From: Prosthecochloris sp.
Lineage (GTDB): Bacteria; Bacteroidota; Chlorobiia; Chlorobiales; Chlorobiaceae
Reading direction: 5' to 3'
Length of the DNA: 64,000 nucleotides
Assembly (NCBI GenBank): GCA_015482705.2
Contig: JADMLA020000040.1
Span: forward strand, 1-64,000
Part shown: piece by piece, positions 51,853-59,677 of the stretch
How the letters are laid out: the number at the start of each line of letters is the position of its first letter
Numbering within the stretch: the stretch's first letter is position 1
Program-made: the position numbers and the translations under genes
The notes under the pieces: generated by a model
Told to the model about the DNA's origin: nothing
Databases searched by the model: none
Seen by the model: only the letters and a program-made list of their open reading frames with translations

Positions 51853-52590
51853 ATGGCTACACAGTTTGAACGAAAAGCATCAGTAGAGGCAATAAAGAGT
51901 CATTTTGAGAATGATGTCGAACGTTTTTCAAACCTTGAGACCGGACAGAAATCAATAATTGACTCGCCATTGGCAATGGATCTTGTTGCCAGATCCGCAT
52001 CCGGATCGACGGCCAACATCAGGCGGGTTCTGGATATCGGCTGCGGAGCGGGTAACTACACGCTCAAGCTGCTGCACTATGTCGCCTCTTTTCATTGTGA
52101 CCTTCTCGACCTTAGTCGGCCTATGCTTGAGAAGGCTCATGAACGGATTTCAGCGGTTAACACCGGCAGCGTGCGACTATTTCAGGGCGACTTTCGCCTG
52201 ATCGAACTGGAAGAAGCAGGCTACGACGTGATTCTTGCTGCGGCTGTCTTGCATCACTTGCGGGATGACGATGATTGGGCGGCAGCATTCAGAAAGATTT
52301 TCCGCTTGACGGCACCCGGTGGCAGTGTCTGGATTTCCGATCTCGTTTCTCATGAAACCGGTCCGGTTCAGAACCTTATGGAGGAGCGGTATGGTGTCTA
52401 CCTTTCTACCGTTGGGGGAGAGGAGTACAGGGCCAGGGTTTTTGAGGATATCGACAGGGAGGATTCTCCCCGACCGGTTCCCTATCAATTGGATCTTCTT
52501 CGTAAAGTAGGGTTCGACCATGTAGAACTCTTGCATAAAAATTCCTGTTTCGCTGTTTTCGGCGCGATTAAAATCGATTACAATAAATAA
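51853..52590 (+). CDS. Class I SAM-dependent methyltransferase
   Basis: The 245-residue methyltransferase has motif I VLDIGCGAGNYTLKL (residues 59-73), a DLLDLSRPMLEKA segment and LHHL at the post-III region. AGAGGTAAAG precedes the ATG at 51853. A frame reaching back to 51679 runs through the bchL terminator and is rejected. Position after bchL hints at pigment biosynthesis, but the terminator between them and the lack of BchM motifs argue against a firm link. Substrate unknown. Confidence 0.85.
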   Translation: MATQFERKASVEAIKSHFENDVERFSNLETGQKSIIDSPLAMDLVARSASGSTANIRRVLDIGCGAGNYTLKLLHYVASFHCDLLDLSRPMLEKAHERISAVNTGSVRLFQGDFRLIELEEAGYDVILAAAVLHHLRDDDDWAAAFRKIFRLTAPGGSVWISDLVSHETGPVQNLMEERYGVYLSTVGGEEYRARVFEDIDREDSPRPVPYQLDLLRKVGFDHVELLHKNSCFAVFGAIKIDYNK

Positions 52591-52595
52591 GTGGT

Positions 52596-53018
52596 ATGGT
52601 CGAGTATAAAACAGGAACCGACAGTATTGATTGGGAAGCTTTGGGGAATCTCTATGAAGAAGTCGGGCTTGTCGCGGGATTCGGGGAGAAAAGAGACCTT
52701 GGAACAATCAGGCGAGCCTTTCAGAACAGCTACAAGGTTGTGACGGTTTGGAAAGGCGAAAAACAGGTTGGCGCAGGGCGCATGATATCCGATGGCTTGT
52801 GCTACGGAACAATTTATGACGTCGGCGTACTGGAGCCCTACAGGGGGCAGGGAATTGGGAAAGGCATTATGGCTGCCTTGCTGGAAGGAAACGAGCATCT
52901 ATTGGTCTATCTGACCTCGACGTTCGGCAATGAGCATTTTTATAGCAAACTGGGTTTCAAAAAACATAAGACTGCCTATGCGAAGTATCCGCATGAGTCC
53001 GAATATCTGGAAGAATAG
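52596..53018 (+). CDS. GNAT family N-acetyltransferase
   Basis: The 140-residue acetyltransferase has the acetyl-CoA loop QGIGKG preceded by IYDVGVLEPYRG. It starts 5 bp after the methyltransferase stop, so the two are probably co-transcribed. The acceptor is unknown. Confidence 0.85.
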   Translation: MVEYKTGTDSIDWEALGNLYEEVGLVAGFGEKRDLGTIRRAFQNSYKVVTVWKGEKQVGAGRMISDGLCYGTIYDVGVLEPYRGQGIGKGIMAALLEGNEHLLVYLTSTFGNEHFYSKLGFKKHKTAYAKYPHESEYLEE

Positions 53019-53035
53019 CCGTTGAAAATTATCTG

Positions 53036-53737
53036 ATGAAACCAACGCTTGCATTCGATGTCTATGGAACACTGATCGATACGCACGGTCTTGTATCGAA
53101 AATCCGGAAAACAGCCGGTGACAAGGCTGAAGAGTTTTCCCGCATCTGGCGGCAGAAGCAGCTTGAATACTCTTTTCGAAGGGGGCTGATGCAGAACTAT
53201 GCAACCTTCGCCGTGTGCACCCGGAACGCGCTCGATTACACCTGTGATTTCTGCAAGGTTTCTTTCACCGTTGAGCAGAAAGAAGAGTTGCTCGAAAGCT
53301 ACCGAACGCTTCCCGCTTTCAGCGACGTTGAAAAGAGCCTGGAAGGCCTCAAGGCGTCAGGGTTCCGTATCTACGCCTTTTCCAACGGCAGTTCAGAAGC
53401 TGTTGAAGCACTGCTTTCGGCGGCGGGTATCAGAAAACATTTGCTCGATGTTGTCAGCGTGGATGATCTGAAATCGTTCAAGCCGAACCCGGCGGTGTAC
53501 AGCCATTTTCTGAATAAGTCCGGAGCATCGGGCAGTAGTGCATGGCTCATTTCAGGTAATCCGTTTGATGTCATCGGGGCTGTATCAGCAGGTATGCGGG
53601 CCGTCTGGGTCAAACGTTCTCCCGAAGCGATCTTCGACCCTTGGGGGATTGAGCCGACGCTCGTCGTATCGAGCCTTGCTGAACTTGATGAAAGTATTTC
53701 GGCTTATCTTGTCGTGAAAGGAATCGGAGATTGTTAG
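53036..53737 (+). CDS. HAD-type haloacid dehalogenase-like hydrolase
   Basis: The 233-residue HAD hydrolase has motif I FDVYGTLID (nucleophile Asp8), motif II FSNGS (115-119), motif III Lys in KPNPAVY and motif IV ISGNPFDVIGA. The pattern is that of L-2-haloacid dehalogenases. A fragment with similar sequence lies about 3 kb downstream (56105-56239). It may be co-transcribed with the GNAT gene before it. Confidence 0.87.
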   Translation: MKPTLAFDVYGTLIDTHGLVSKIRKTAGDKAEEFSRIWRQKQLEYSFRRGLMQNYATFAVCTRNALDYTCDFCKVSFTVEQKEELLESYRTLPAFSDVEKSLEGLKASGFRIYAFSNGSSEAVEALLSAAGIRKHLLDVVSVDDLKSFKPNPAVYSHFLNKSGASGSSAWLISGNPFDVIGAVSAGMRAVWVKRSPEAIFDPWGIEPTLVVSSLAELDESISAYLVVKGIGDC

Positions 53738-53806
53738 TATGCAGATGTCGTTTTTTGACCGTAATAAAGTTGTTATTTTGGTTTAAAAAAGGAGGGGTTA
53801 TTTTAT

Positions 53807-54088
53807 ATGAAATACAGTGATTCAATAAAGCCGATAAGTTATCTCAAAGCGCACGCTTCGGAAGTTATCAGAGAAGTTTCCGACAACAGAGAGACCATGA
53901 TTATTACTCATCATGGAGAAGCCAAGGTTATTTTGCAAGATATCCACATTTATGAACAAACGCAGGAAAGTCTGGTTTTACTGAAAATGCTGGCACAAAG
54001 TTCAAAGTCAATAGAGCAAGGAAAATACAGACCGGTCAGTGAGTCTTTTGATCTGCTCAGGAAACAAATAGAAGCACAGCAGGGCTGA
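53807..54088 (+). CDS. Phd/YefM-type antitoxin
   Basis: The 93-residue protein has a Phd/YefM N-terminal DNA-binding domain (PISYLKAHASEVIREVSDNRETMIIT HGEAKVIL-type) and a helical C-terminal part that would wrap the toxin. A strong AAAGGAGGGG ribosome site precedes it. Its stop overlaps the toxin start by one base (TGATG), the usual coupling of toxin-antitoxin pairs. It probably represses its own promoter. Confidence 0.88.
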   Translation: MKYSDSIKPISYLKAHASEVIREVSDNRETMIITHHGEAKVILQDIHIYEQTQESLVLLKMLAQSSKSIEQGKYRPVSESFDLLRKQIEAQQG

Positions 54089-54423
54089 TGAAATATGAAG
54101 TTTTTCTGAGTGCTGATGCTGAAGGTGATCTTCTCGATATCTGGAAATATGTTGCAAATCACGATTCGTCTGAAAGTGCTAACAGGCTTTTTGACAATTT
54201 ACAAGAAATGTGTTTGAGCCTTGAACGTTTCCCTGATCGAGGCCACTATTCCCCTGAATTAGAGAGAATACATGTGCGGGAGTATCGGGAAATTCATTTC
54301 AAGCCTTACAGGATTATTTATCGAATGCATGAGCGGAAAGTTTTTATCTACGGTGTGTTCGATGGCAGACGGAACCTTCAGGAGTTGTTGATTGAAAGAC
54401 TAATTCGAACACGAATCGAGTAA
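54088..54423 (+). CDS. ParE/RelE-family toxin
   Basis: The 111-residue protein of the RelE/ParE superfamily has VFLSADAEGDLLDIWKYVA at the start and YRIIYRMHERKVFIYGVFDGRR near the end. ParE types poison gyrase while RelE types cut mRNA; the sequence is nearer to ParE, but the target cannot be decided by eye. It is translationally coupled to the antitoxin gene. Confidence 0.87.
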   Translation: MKYEVFLSADAEGDLLDIWKYVANHDSSESANRLFDNLQEMCLSLERFPDRGHYSPELERIHVREYREIHFKPYRIIYRMHERKVFIYGVFDGRRNLQELLIERLIRTRIE

Positions 54424-54432
54424 ACACGACGC

Positions 54433-54735
54433 ATGAATCCTGCCAAAGTTGACAGAAACAGGCTGGAAAAGCTTACCGATCTTCCCAATATCGGGGCCGC
54501 AATTGCTGCCGATCTTTGTCTTTTGGGCATCAACATGCCGGACGATCTTGTCGGAAAGTCACCGCTTGAATTGTATCATATGCTTTCTTCGACAAAGGGT
54601 AAACGCCAGGACCCCTGCCTGCTCGATGTACTTATTTCCATAACAAGATTCATGGACGGCGAAGACCCGCGTCCTTGGTGGCATTACACTGCAGAACGAA
54701 AGAGAAGGTACGGGTATCATCGAGAAACCTCATAA
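54433..54735 (+). CDS. Helix-hairpin-helix protein, Cdd1-like
   Basis: The 100-residue protein begins with a helix-hairpin-helix (LTDLPNIGAAIAADLCLLGI), a sequence-nonspecific DNA-binding unit. It ends in a DPCLLDVLISITRFMDGED...WWHYT segment, the pattern of the Cdd1/mitomycin-resistance-like family. Function unknown. It lies 9 bp after the toxin gene, within a run of small accessory genes. Confidence 0.8.
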   Translation: MNPAKVDRNRLEKLTDLPNIGAAIAADLCLLGINMPDDLVGKSPLELYHMLSSTKGKRQDPCLLDVLISITRFMDGEDPRPWWHYTAERKRRYGYHRETS

Positions 54736-54741
54736 AGTAGT

Positions 54742-55227
54742 ATGGCAGATATTTTCATAGGGCCGATTCAGGAGGGAAATCATCAGGAACTTTCCCGCAT
54801 GGTCGGAGCACTGCTGGATGAGATAATGGCAGCAATTGATGAACCGGCCTTTACTTTTAATCAAAAAGAAACCGAGGCTCGGTCCAGAGAACTGGTAGCC
54901 AGAGGGAAATATTGGATTTTTATTGCCAGGGAGTCAGTTACAGACAGTGCGGTGGGTTTTGTGTCGCTTTATGAAAGCTACGCGCTGTATGCCGAAGGAG
55001 CATACGGTACCATTCCCGAATTGTATGTTCGCCCTCAATGGCGATCGCAATCTGTCGGAAACATGCTCTTGCAAGCGGTCGATACCTTTGCCCGTAAAAA
55101 AGGCTGGAGCAGGTTGGAGGTGACAACACCTCCATTGCCTGAATTCGACCGGACGTTGAGGTTTTACGAGGTGAACGGCTTTTCGATTACGGGTGGGAGA
55201 AAGCTGAAAAGAGATATCGTGTCTTGA
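54742..55227 (+). CDS. GNAT family N-acetyltransferase
   Basis: The 161-residue acetyltransferase has a LYVRPQWRSQSVGNMLL segment, where the Q/R-x-x-G-x-G/A loop is modified (RSQSVG). This still fits a GNAT fold. It is next to a Cdd1-like gene and in line with it. The acceptor is unknown; some such genes accompany toxin-antitoxin pairs, but here a separate pair already precedes it. Confidence 0.78.
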   Translation: MADIFIGPIQEGNHQELSRMVGALLDEIMAAIDEPAFTFNQKETEARSRELVARGKYWIFIARESVTDSAVGFVSLYESYALYAEGAYGTIPELYVRPQWRSQSVGNMLLQAVDTFARKKGWSRLEVTTPPLPEFDRTLRFYEVNGFSITGGRKLKRDIVS

Positions 55228-55274
55228 ACTATCTTCGATCAACGCGGGTGGAGCGCTGAAAAAAAAGAAAAACT

Positions 55275-55937
55275 ATGATAGATCAATCTCATGAGTACGT
55301 AACTCTTCGTGAGGAATTGCTTCAGGCAAAGCGGTATGTGTTCGAGAGGCCACTGGTGATCGTGGCATTAGGGATTGGAGTGCTCACGACACTCGATGTG
55401 GAATATATGGGGACAATGGCGCTTGTATTGGCAAGCTTGCTCCTTTTCAATTTCTGGTTCACCGTGAATCGTCTCAGGAGTGCCGCCAGGATTATCGCGT
55501 ATATACAGCTGGAGCTGGAAGGAGAGACCGATGGTGCGTGGGTGGGCTGGGAGTCATGCCTTCGATATTATCGCAAATGGTTAACGCTTGACTCAGCGGG
55601 AGCGGAAAAGAATGTGGACATCGATACGGAGATCGATAAGGATGCGGTACCTGACGCGATGCTGCATTATCCACCGATATATTATCTCCATATCGCTCTC
55701 ATGCTTGCCGTAGCGATTTGGTCAATAACAGTCACGTGGATTGGTTACAGTGTTGTCAATGTGCTTTGCAGTACCTGTATTGTGCTGCTTTTTGCTCTTT
55801 TCAGTTTGGAATCTCTCAAGAACAAGCCATCGGTAATTGCCGCTTTGGTTGAAAGAAACCGTGTGGTTTGGCGGCATGTGTTCGAGTACATGCAAAAAGA
55901 CGGAGCAAAGCCTGCTGCCGCCGGTAAGAAGGTGTAG
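55275..55937 (+). CDS. Membrane protein of unknown function
   Basis: The 220-residue protein has four likely membrane helices: about 30-45 and 48-68, then about 140-156 and 160-178. A charged soluble loop lies between the pairs (residues 85-130), and a short basic tail ends the protein. I do not recognise a family. The ATG follows AAAAAAGAAAAACT. It is the last intact gene before the direct-repeat-bounded segment. Confidence 0.7.
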   Translation: MIDQSHEYVTLREELLQAKRYVFERPLVIVALGIGVLTTLDVEYMGTMALVLASLLLFNFWFTVNRLRSAARIIAYIQLELEGETDGAWVGWESCLRYYRKWLTLDSAGAEKNVDIDTEIDKDAVPDAMLHYPPIYYLHIALMLAVAIWSITVTWIGYSVVNVLCSTCIVLLFALFSLESLKNKPSVIAALVERNRVVWRHVFEYMQKDGAKPAAAGKKV

Positions 55938-55992
55938 CTGGTGCCAGATTTTTCCTGCCCTGTCACTCGGGGTGACATTGATTTGCAAACCT

Positions 55993-56042
55993 ACAATAAG
56001 GATTATGATTATTTTAGGTTCAGGCGTTATCCTAAAATAACG
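55993..56042 (+). repeat. Left 50-bp direct repeat with palindrome
   Basis: This 50-bp sequence (ACAATAAG...AAAATAACG) recurs at 59387-59436 with three mismatches (47/50). It contains a perfect 10-bp inverted repeat, TTATTTTAGG (56009-56018) and CCTAAAATAA (56031-56040), with a 12-nt centre. The two copies bound a segment with broken genes and a Fic gene. It could be a recombination target, an operator, or both. Confidence 0.85.
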
Positions 56043-56092
56043 TTCACGCAAGTGGGAAGGGGTGATTCCTGCGGGATGTGGGACTAATGCTG

Positions 56093-56517
56093 TCAGATAT
56101 GGCAGGTGTAGCACCAGGCTTCCGTCTGTTCGCATTTTCCAATGGCAGTGTGGAAGCTGTCGGGACGTTCCTTGCGGTGGCAGGCATCAGGGAGCTTTTT
56201 CTGGACGTTGTCAGGGTGGAAGAACTGCGGTCGTTTCGCCTTCCTACTTCAACCGCAGGATGTGCATCTATGAACTGCAGATCGCAATCGATGCCGGGAA
56301 AAAGATTATCCCTCTGTATTGCAGCGCATGGGCGGAGTTTAAGAGCGCTTTCGAGAAGGACGGTGAGGAAGCGGAGATCAACAGGCAGTTGAACAGAGCT
56401 GCTCTGGCAGTTGCAGAGCTTCAGATGATGGATTTCCGCGAATTGCGCAACGAAAAACTCGATTCAAAAAAGGTTGAGAATTTTCTGGATGGGATGGGTG
56501 AGGCGGTTTGCAGGTGA
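56093..56517 (+). pseudogene. Chimeric relic: bchJ tail, HAD fragment, TIR fragment
   Basis: Three joined pieces are readable. 56093-56112 is identical to the 3' end of bchJ (59678-59697, read from its stop codon). 56105-56239 encodes a HAD fragment (FRLFAFSNGSVEAVGT... DVVRVEELRSF) that matches residues 107-149 of the HAD gene at 53036 but at clearly lower identity. 56230-56517 encodes the C-terminal half of a TIR-like domain (AVVSPSYFNRRMCIYELQIAID and GKKIIPLY) in another frame. The TIR part alone has a long frame, but it lacks the N-terminal half of the domain. None of the pieces is a complete gene. The rest of 55938-56579 holds no gene. Confidence 0.75.
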
Positions 56518-56579
56518 AAAGTGCTAATGCTTTCATTTCTGCCAGATGGTTTTAAATACAATGTTGAGGAGATAAAAAA

Positions 56580-57971
56580 ATGGACGAAAACAACATTGGT
56601 CAACTAATAAATAATCCAAGTGAGGGGTTATCTGTAGAGCTTAAAGACTGGATAGACCCTGATATACCTGAAGGAATTACCAAAATTGTTTAAGCTTGTT
56701 TGGCGATGCGTAATAATGATGGGGGGTATTTGCTAATTGGGTTTAACAATGAATCTGGGTCTCCAAATATACAAGATGCCCCAAAAGATGTAGAGATACG
56801 TTTCCATATAGATAAGATTCAAGGTTATGTTTCAAAATATTCCTCTGAGGCTTTTGAAGTATCAATACATTACCCTGAAAAAGAAGGTGAGAAATTTGTC
56901 GTGATCGAAATTCCTTCTGGGGTAAAAACACCGGTCGTCACTAAGTCAGGGTTAAATGAAGATGGGTATGACTATATACGAGTTGATAAGGTATACGTTC
57001 GATCTTTGAATTCGAATAACATGGTCAGTACAACAGAAGCAAAATGGAAGGATTGGCCACAGATTGTGGAAAAGTGCTTCGAAAACAGGGAAGCAGATGT
57101 TGGAAGGTTTTTAAGAAGGCATTTAGCAAGTTCATCTTTAAATGATTTGAAAGGAATGTTTTCCGAATTCTTTGGAGATGAACTTACAAAGAATGAAATA
57201 GATGAGCAATCATTGATTGATTTCTTGGATAGGTCTAAAAAGCGTTTCTTGACTGTAGTTGAAGAACGGAATGTTGAGTTACCTTCCCATGGCTCTATGG
57301 AGGTCGCTGCAACTATTATAGGCCAAATCAAGGATTTTTCAACAGACAGTGAGTTTCTTAATCTTATATCTTCAAGTAATCAGTCATATACTGGTTGGCC
57401 CGTTTGGGTAGATAGCCGCTCGTTCGCTGATAGAAAAGCTATGCCTTTTGTGCATGAAGGTTGCTGGGAAGCTCTTATTGTTTTATTTGAGAATAGCTTT
57501 CATGATCATCTTGACTACTGGCGAATAAGCCCTGAAGGAAGGTTTTATCTATACAGAGGCTTTGAGGACGATATAGGCGGCGGGGATAGAAGACCTCAAT
57601 CAGGAACAGCTTTAGACTTTGGATTGGTAATCCTTCGAGCTGCAGAGTCTGTGGTTGTTGCATTTGATTTTGCAAAAGCAATGGGTTGTGATGAGAACGG
57701 ACTGATGAAATTTGCCTTTAGGTGGTCGGGTTTAAGAGGAAGAGTACTGAGTTCATGGGCAAATCCAGAACGTCATCTTTCATATGGTAGGGAAGCATAT
57801 CAAGATCAAGTCTTGGCTAAACTCGATGTGCCTATAGATACAGCAAAAGGTGCTTTATCTGGTTACATCAATAAGTTGGTCAATCAATTATTTCTTGTGT
57901 TTGAGGGGTTTCAATTGGCAGAGGGTGTTACTAATGCTATCATAAGGCGATTATTAGAGCGCAGGCTGTAA
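56580..57971 (+). pseudogene. Schlafen/AlbA_2-like gene broken by an in-frame stop
   Basis: A GAGGAG ribosome site lies before the ATG at 56580. Reading from it gives 37 residues (INNPSEGLSVELKDW..., the usual start of an AlbA_2/Schlafen ATP-binding domain), then TAA at 56691-56693. The same frame then continues without another stop to 57971, giving MRNNDGGYLLIGFNN, the second AlbA_2 motif, and about 420 more residues. Replacing TAA by a sense codon would give a 463-residue protein. The downstream C-terminal domain is not recognised. AlbA_2 proteins bind nucleic acid or ATP and several are linked to phage defence. A TTG at 56700 could only express the part after the stop. Confidence 0.85.
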
Positions 57972-58103
57972 AGATTCTTATATAGCTATAGAAAATACTA
58001 CAGAGTATGTTTTGGGGGAGCATTTCTTAAGGGCTACAAAGAAGTTGTAGACAAGAGGTGAGCCATTGAGAGGGATTTCTTTAAGCTTAATATCACTTTT
58101 CTT

Positions 58104-59267
58104 TTAAGGCAACTCCGTTCCCCTGTTCAAAATATCGAGATAGTTGCTATAGTTGTATATCCGGTTGCGTTTTTGGGCGGTCAGTTCACGTACTATTCCA
58201 AGATGTTGAAGCTTTTTCAGTGCCCTGTTGATTGTTGCAGGGGTAAAACCTGTCTTTTGTGCAAGTGACGTGGATGTGGCAATCGGGTGTTCAAGCAACG
58301 CCCGGTGTACTTCCAGTATCGAAGCGGCCGCCCTGCCAAGGCCTGTGATTATTTCACGATCCTGATTGGAAAGATTGACAAGCTGTTGTGCGGTTTCCAC
58401 TGCCTGGGTTGCGGTTGCAATAACCGCATCGGCAAAGAAGTCCAGCCAGGCTTCCCAATCTCCCTTGAACCGAACAGAATCGAGTAGCTCGTAATATGTT
58501 TTACGATGTGTTTTGAAGTAAAGGCTCAGGTAAAGTAATGGTTCATGCAAGACTTTTCTGTCACAGAGAAGCATTGTGATAAGGAGTCGCCCAAGTCGTC
58601 CGTTTCCATCAAGAAATGGGTGAATGGTCTCGAATTGTACATGGGCCAATGCGGCTTTGATGAGTACTGGAGTCGGCTCAGGTTTGTCATGCAAAAACAG
58701 TTCGAGTTTTCCCATGCATTCCATGACCATTTCGGGCGGAGGAGGAACAAAGGTGGCATTGCCTGGTCGGGTTCCGCCAATCCAGTTCTGGCTTTTACGG
58801 AATTTGCCAGGAGTCTTCTCACTACCTCTTCCTTTTGCAAGAAGTATCGAGTGCACCTCTTTCATTAAACGCAGAGATAACGGAAAACCGCTTGCCAGCC
58901 GTTCCAGTCCATGGTTCAAAGCCGCAATGTAATTGCTTACCTCTTGTACATCATCAAGAGGGACTCCGGGCTCCTGATCGAGCTCAAATATAAGGAGGTC
59001 GGAGAGGGATGACTGCGTTCCTTCTATCATCGAAGAAAGGACAGCTTCTTTTATGACATACATATAAAGAAAAAGTGACGTGTCGGGCAGAAGTGTCGAG
59101 ACGCTGTCCAATCGGCCAATGGCAAGGAGGGCTTGATCGAATTTACTGCGCAATTCAGGCGTCCATTCGAGAGGTGACGTGGGGGGTAATGGATTCGGAA
59201 CAAATGCTTCTACACTTTCACCTGAGGTTGTTGTTGTGATGTAGTGTCCCTGTAGAATGCGTTTCAT
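58104..59267 (-). CDS. Fic family protein, self-inhibited type with C-terminal winged helix
   Basis: The 387-residue protein has the catalytic Fic motif HPFLDGNGRLGR (residues 216-227). Upstream is the inhibitory helix motif SSMIEGTQSS (78-87, Glu82), typical of class II Fic proteins that keep AMP transfer in check. The C-terminal about 60 residues form a winged-helix-like domain (SLAQKTGFTPATINRALKKLQHLGIV), suggesting DNA binding and possible self-regulation. Fic enzymes usually add AMP to target proteins. It is transcribed leftward, away from the right direct repeat, and lies back-to-back with the Schlafen-like relic. No separate antitoxin gene is seen. Confidence 0.92.
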   Translation of the reverse strand: MKRILQGHYITTTTSGESVEAFVPNPLPPTSPLEWTPELRSKFDQALLAIGRLDSVSTLLPDTSLFLYMYVIKEAVLSSMIEGTQSSLSDLLIFELDQEPGVPLDDVQEVSNYIAALNHGLERLASGFPLSLRLMKEVHSILLAKGRGSEKTPGKFRKSQNWIGGTRPGNATFVPPPPEMVMECMGKLELFLHDKPEPTPVLIKAALAHVQFETIHPFLDGNGRLGRLLITMLLCDRKVLHEPLLYLSLYFKTHRKTYYELLDSVRFKGDWEAWLDFFADAVIATATQAVETAQQLVNLSNQDREIITGLGRAAASILEVHRALLEHPIATSTSLAQKTGFTPATINRALKKLQHLGIVRELTAQKRNRIYNYSNYLDILNRGTELP

Positions 59268-59282
59268 GCTTATTGTAGAAAG

Positions 59283-59333
59283 TTAAAATAAGGATCGCTC
59301 TTATTTTAAGTTAGTCGTTTATCTTAAAATAAG
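59283..59333 (-). promoter_or_regulatory. Operator-like half-sites upstream of the Fic gene
   Basis: Three 10-bp elements lie 16-66 bp before the Fic start codon: TTAAAATAAG (59283-59292), its exact complement CTTATTTTAA (59300-59309, 7-nt gap), and TTAAAATAAG again (59324-59333). The same core (TTATTTTA/TAAAATAA) forms the palindrome in the two 50-bp direct repeats. They are plausible binding sites for the Fic protein's own winged helix; this is inference. Confidence 0.55.
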
Positions 59334-59386
59334 AAAAATAACAGAGGTGTAATTATCTTTCAAGCAAAATGATCCGAAGTGAACGT

Positions 59387-59436
59387 ACAATAAGAATTAT
59401 GCTTATTTTAGGTTCAGGAGTTATCCTAAAATAACG
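59387..59436 (+). repeat. Right 50-bp direct repeat with palindrome
   Basis: The second copy of the repeat at 55993-56042, in the same orientation (47/50 identical). Its palindrome is TTATTTTAGG (59403-59412) and CCTAAAATAA (59425-59434). It is followed by a dispersed repeat (59444-59623) and then by the end of bchJ. Confidence 0.85.
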
Positions 59437-59443
59437 ATAAGAA

Positions 59444-59623
59444 GCTGTTTCAAAAGAACCGCTTCACGACTATCGGTCATCATTGCAAACGTTTCCGGTA
59501 AAGAGGTAATGAGTCATGCCGCTCCGTGAAATAGGGGTTCGGATTTCACGGGGATGCGGTATCCATAGTGATATTGATTGGAAGATGGATCCCCGGGTCA
59601 GGCCCGAAGATGACTACAGAAAG
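59444..59623 (+). repeat. Dispersed repeat, long copy
   Basis: A relative of 46591-46728: GCTGTTTCAAAAGAACCGCTTC, ACGACTATCGGTCA, GTCATGCCGC..GATGCGGTATCCAT and GATCCCCGGGTCAGGCCCGAAGATGAC. It differs by an insertion of about 40 bp in the middle. It contains two hairpins. From 59624 to 59677 there is no gene. Confidence 0.7.
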
Positions 59624-59677
59624 ACTCTTTGTAGGTCTTCTAATGAGACTTCCTCTTGTCTGTTTCCCGGTGGGGTA

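Noticed and set aside
55962..55976. GTCAC/GTGAC hairpin as a terminator of the membrane protein gene
   Set aside because: The stem is only 5 bp and no T-run follows.
56062..56517. Intact 151-residue protein
   Set aside because: Its first 55 residues are the HAD relic read out of frame; only a TIR half-domain is real, so it is listed as a relic.
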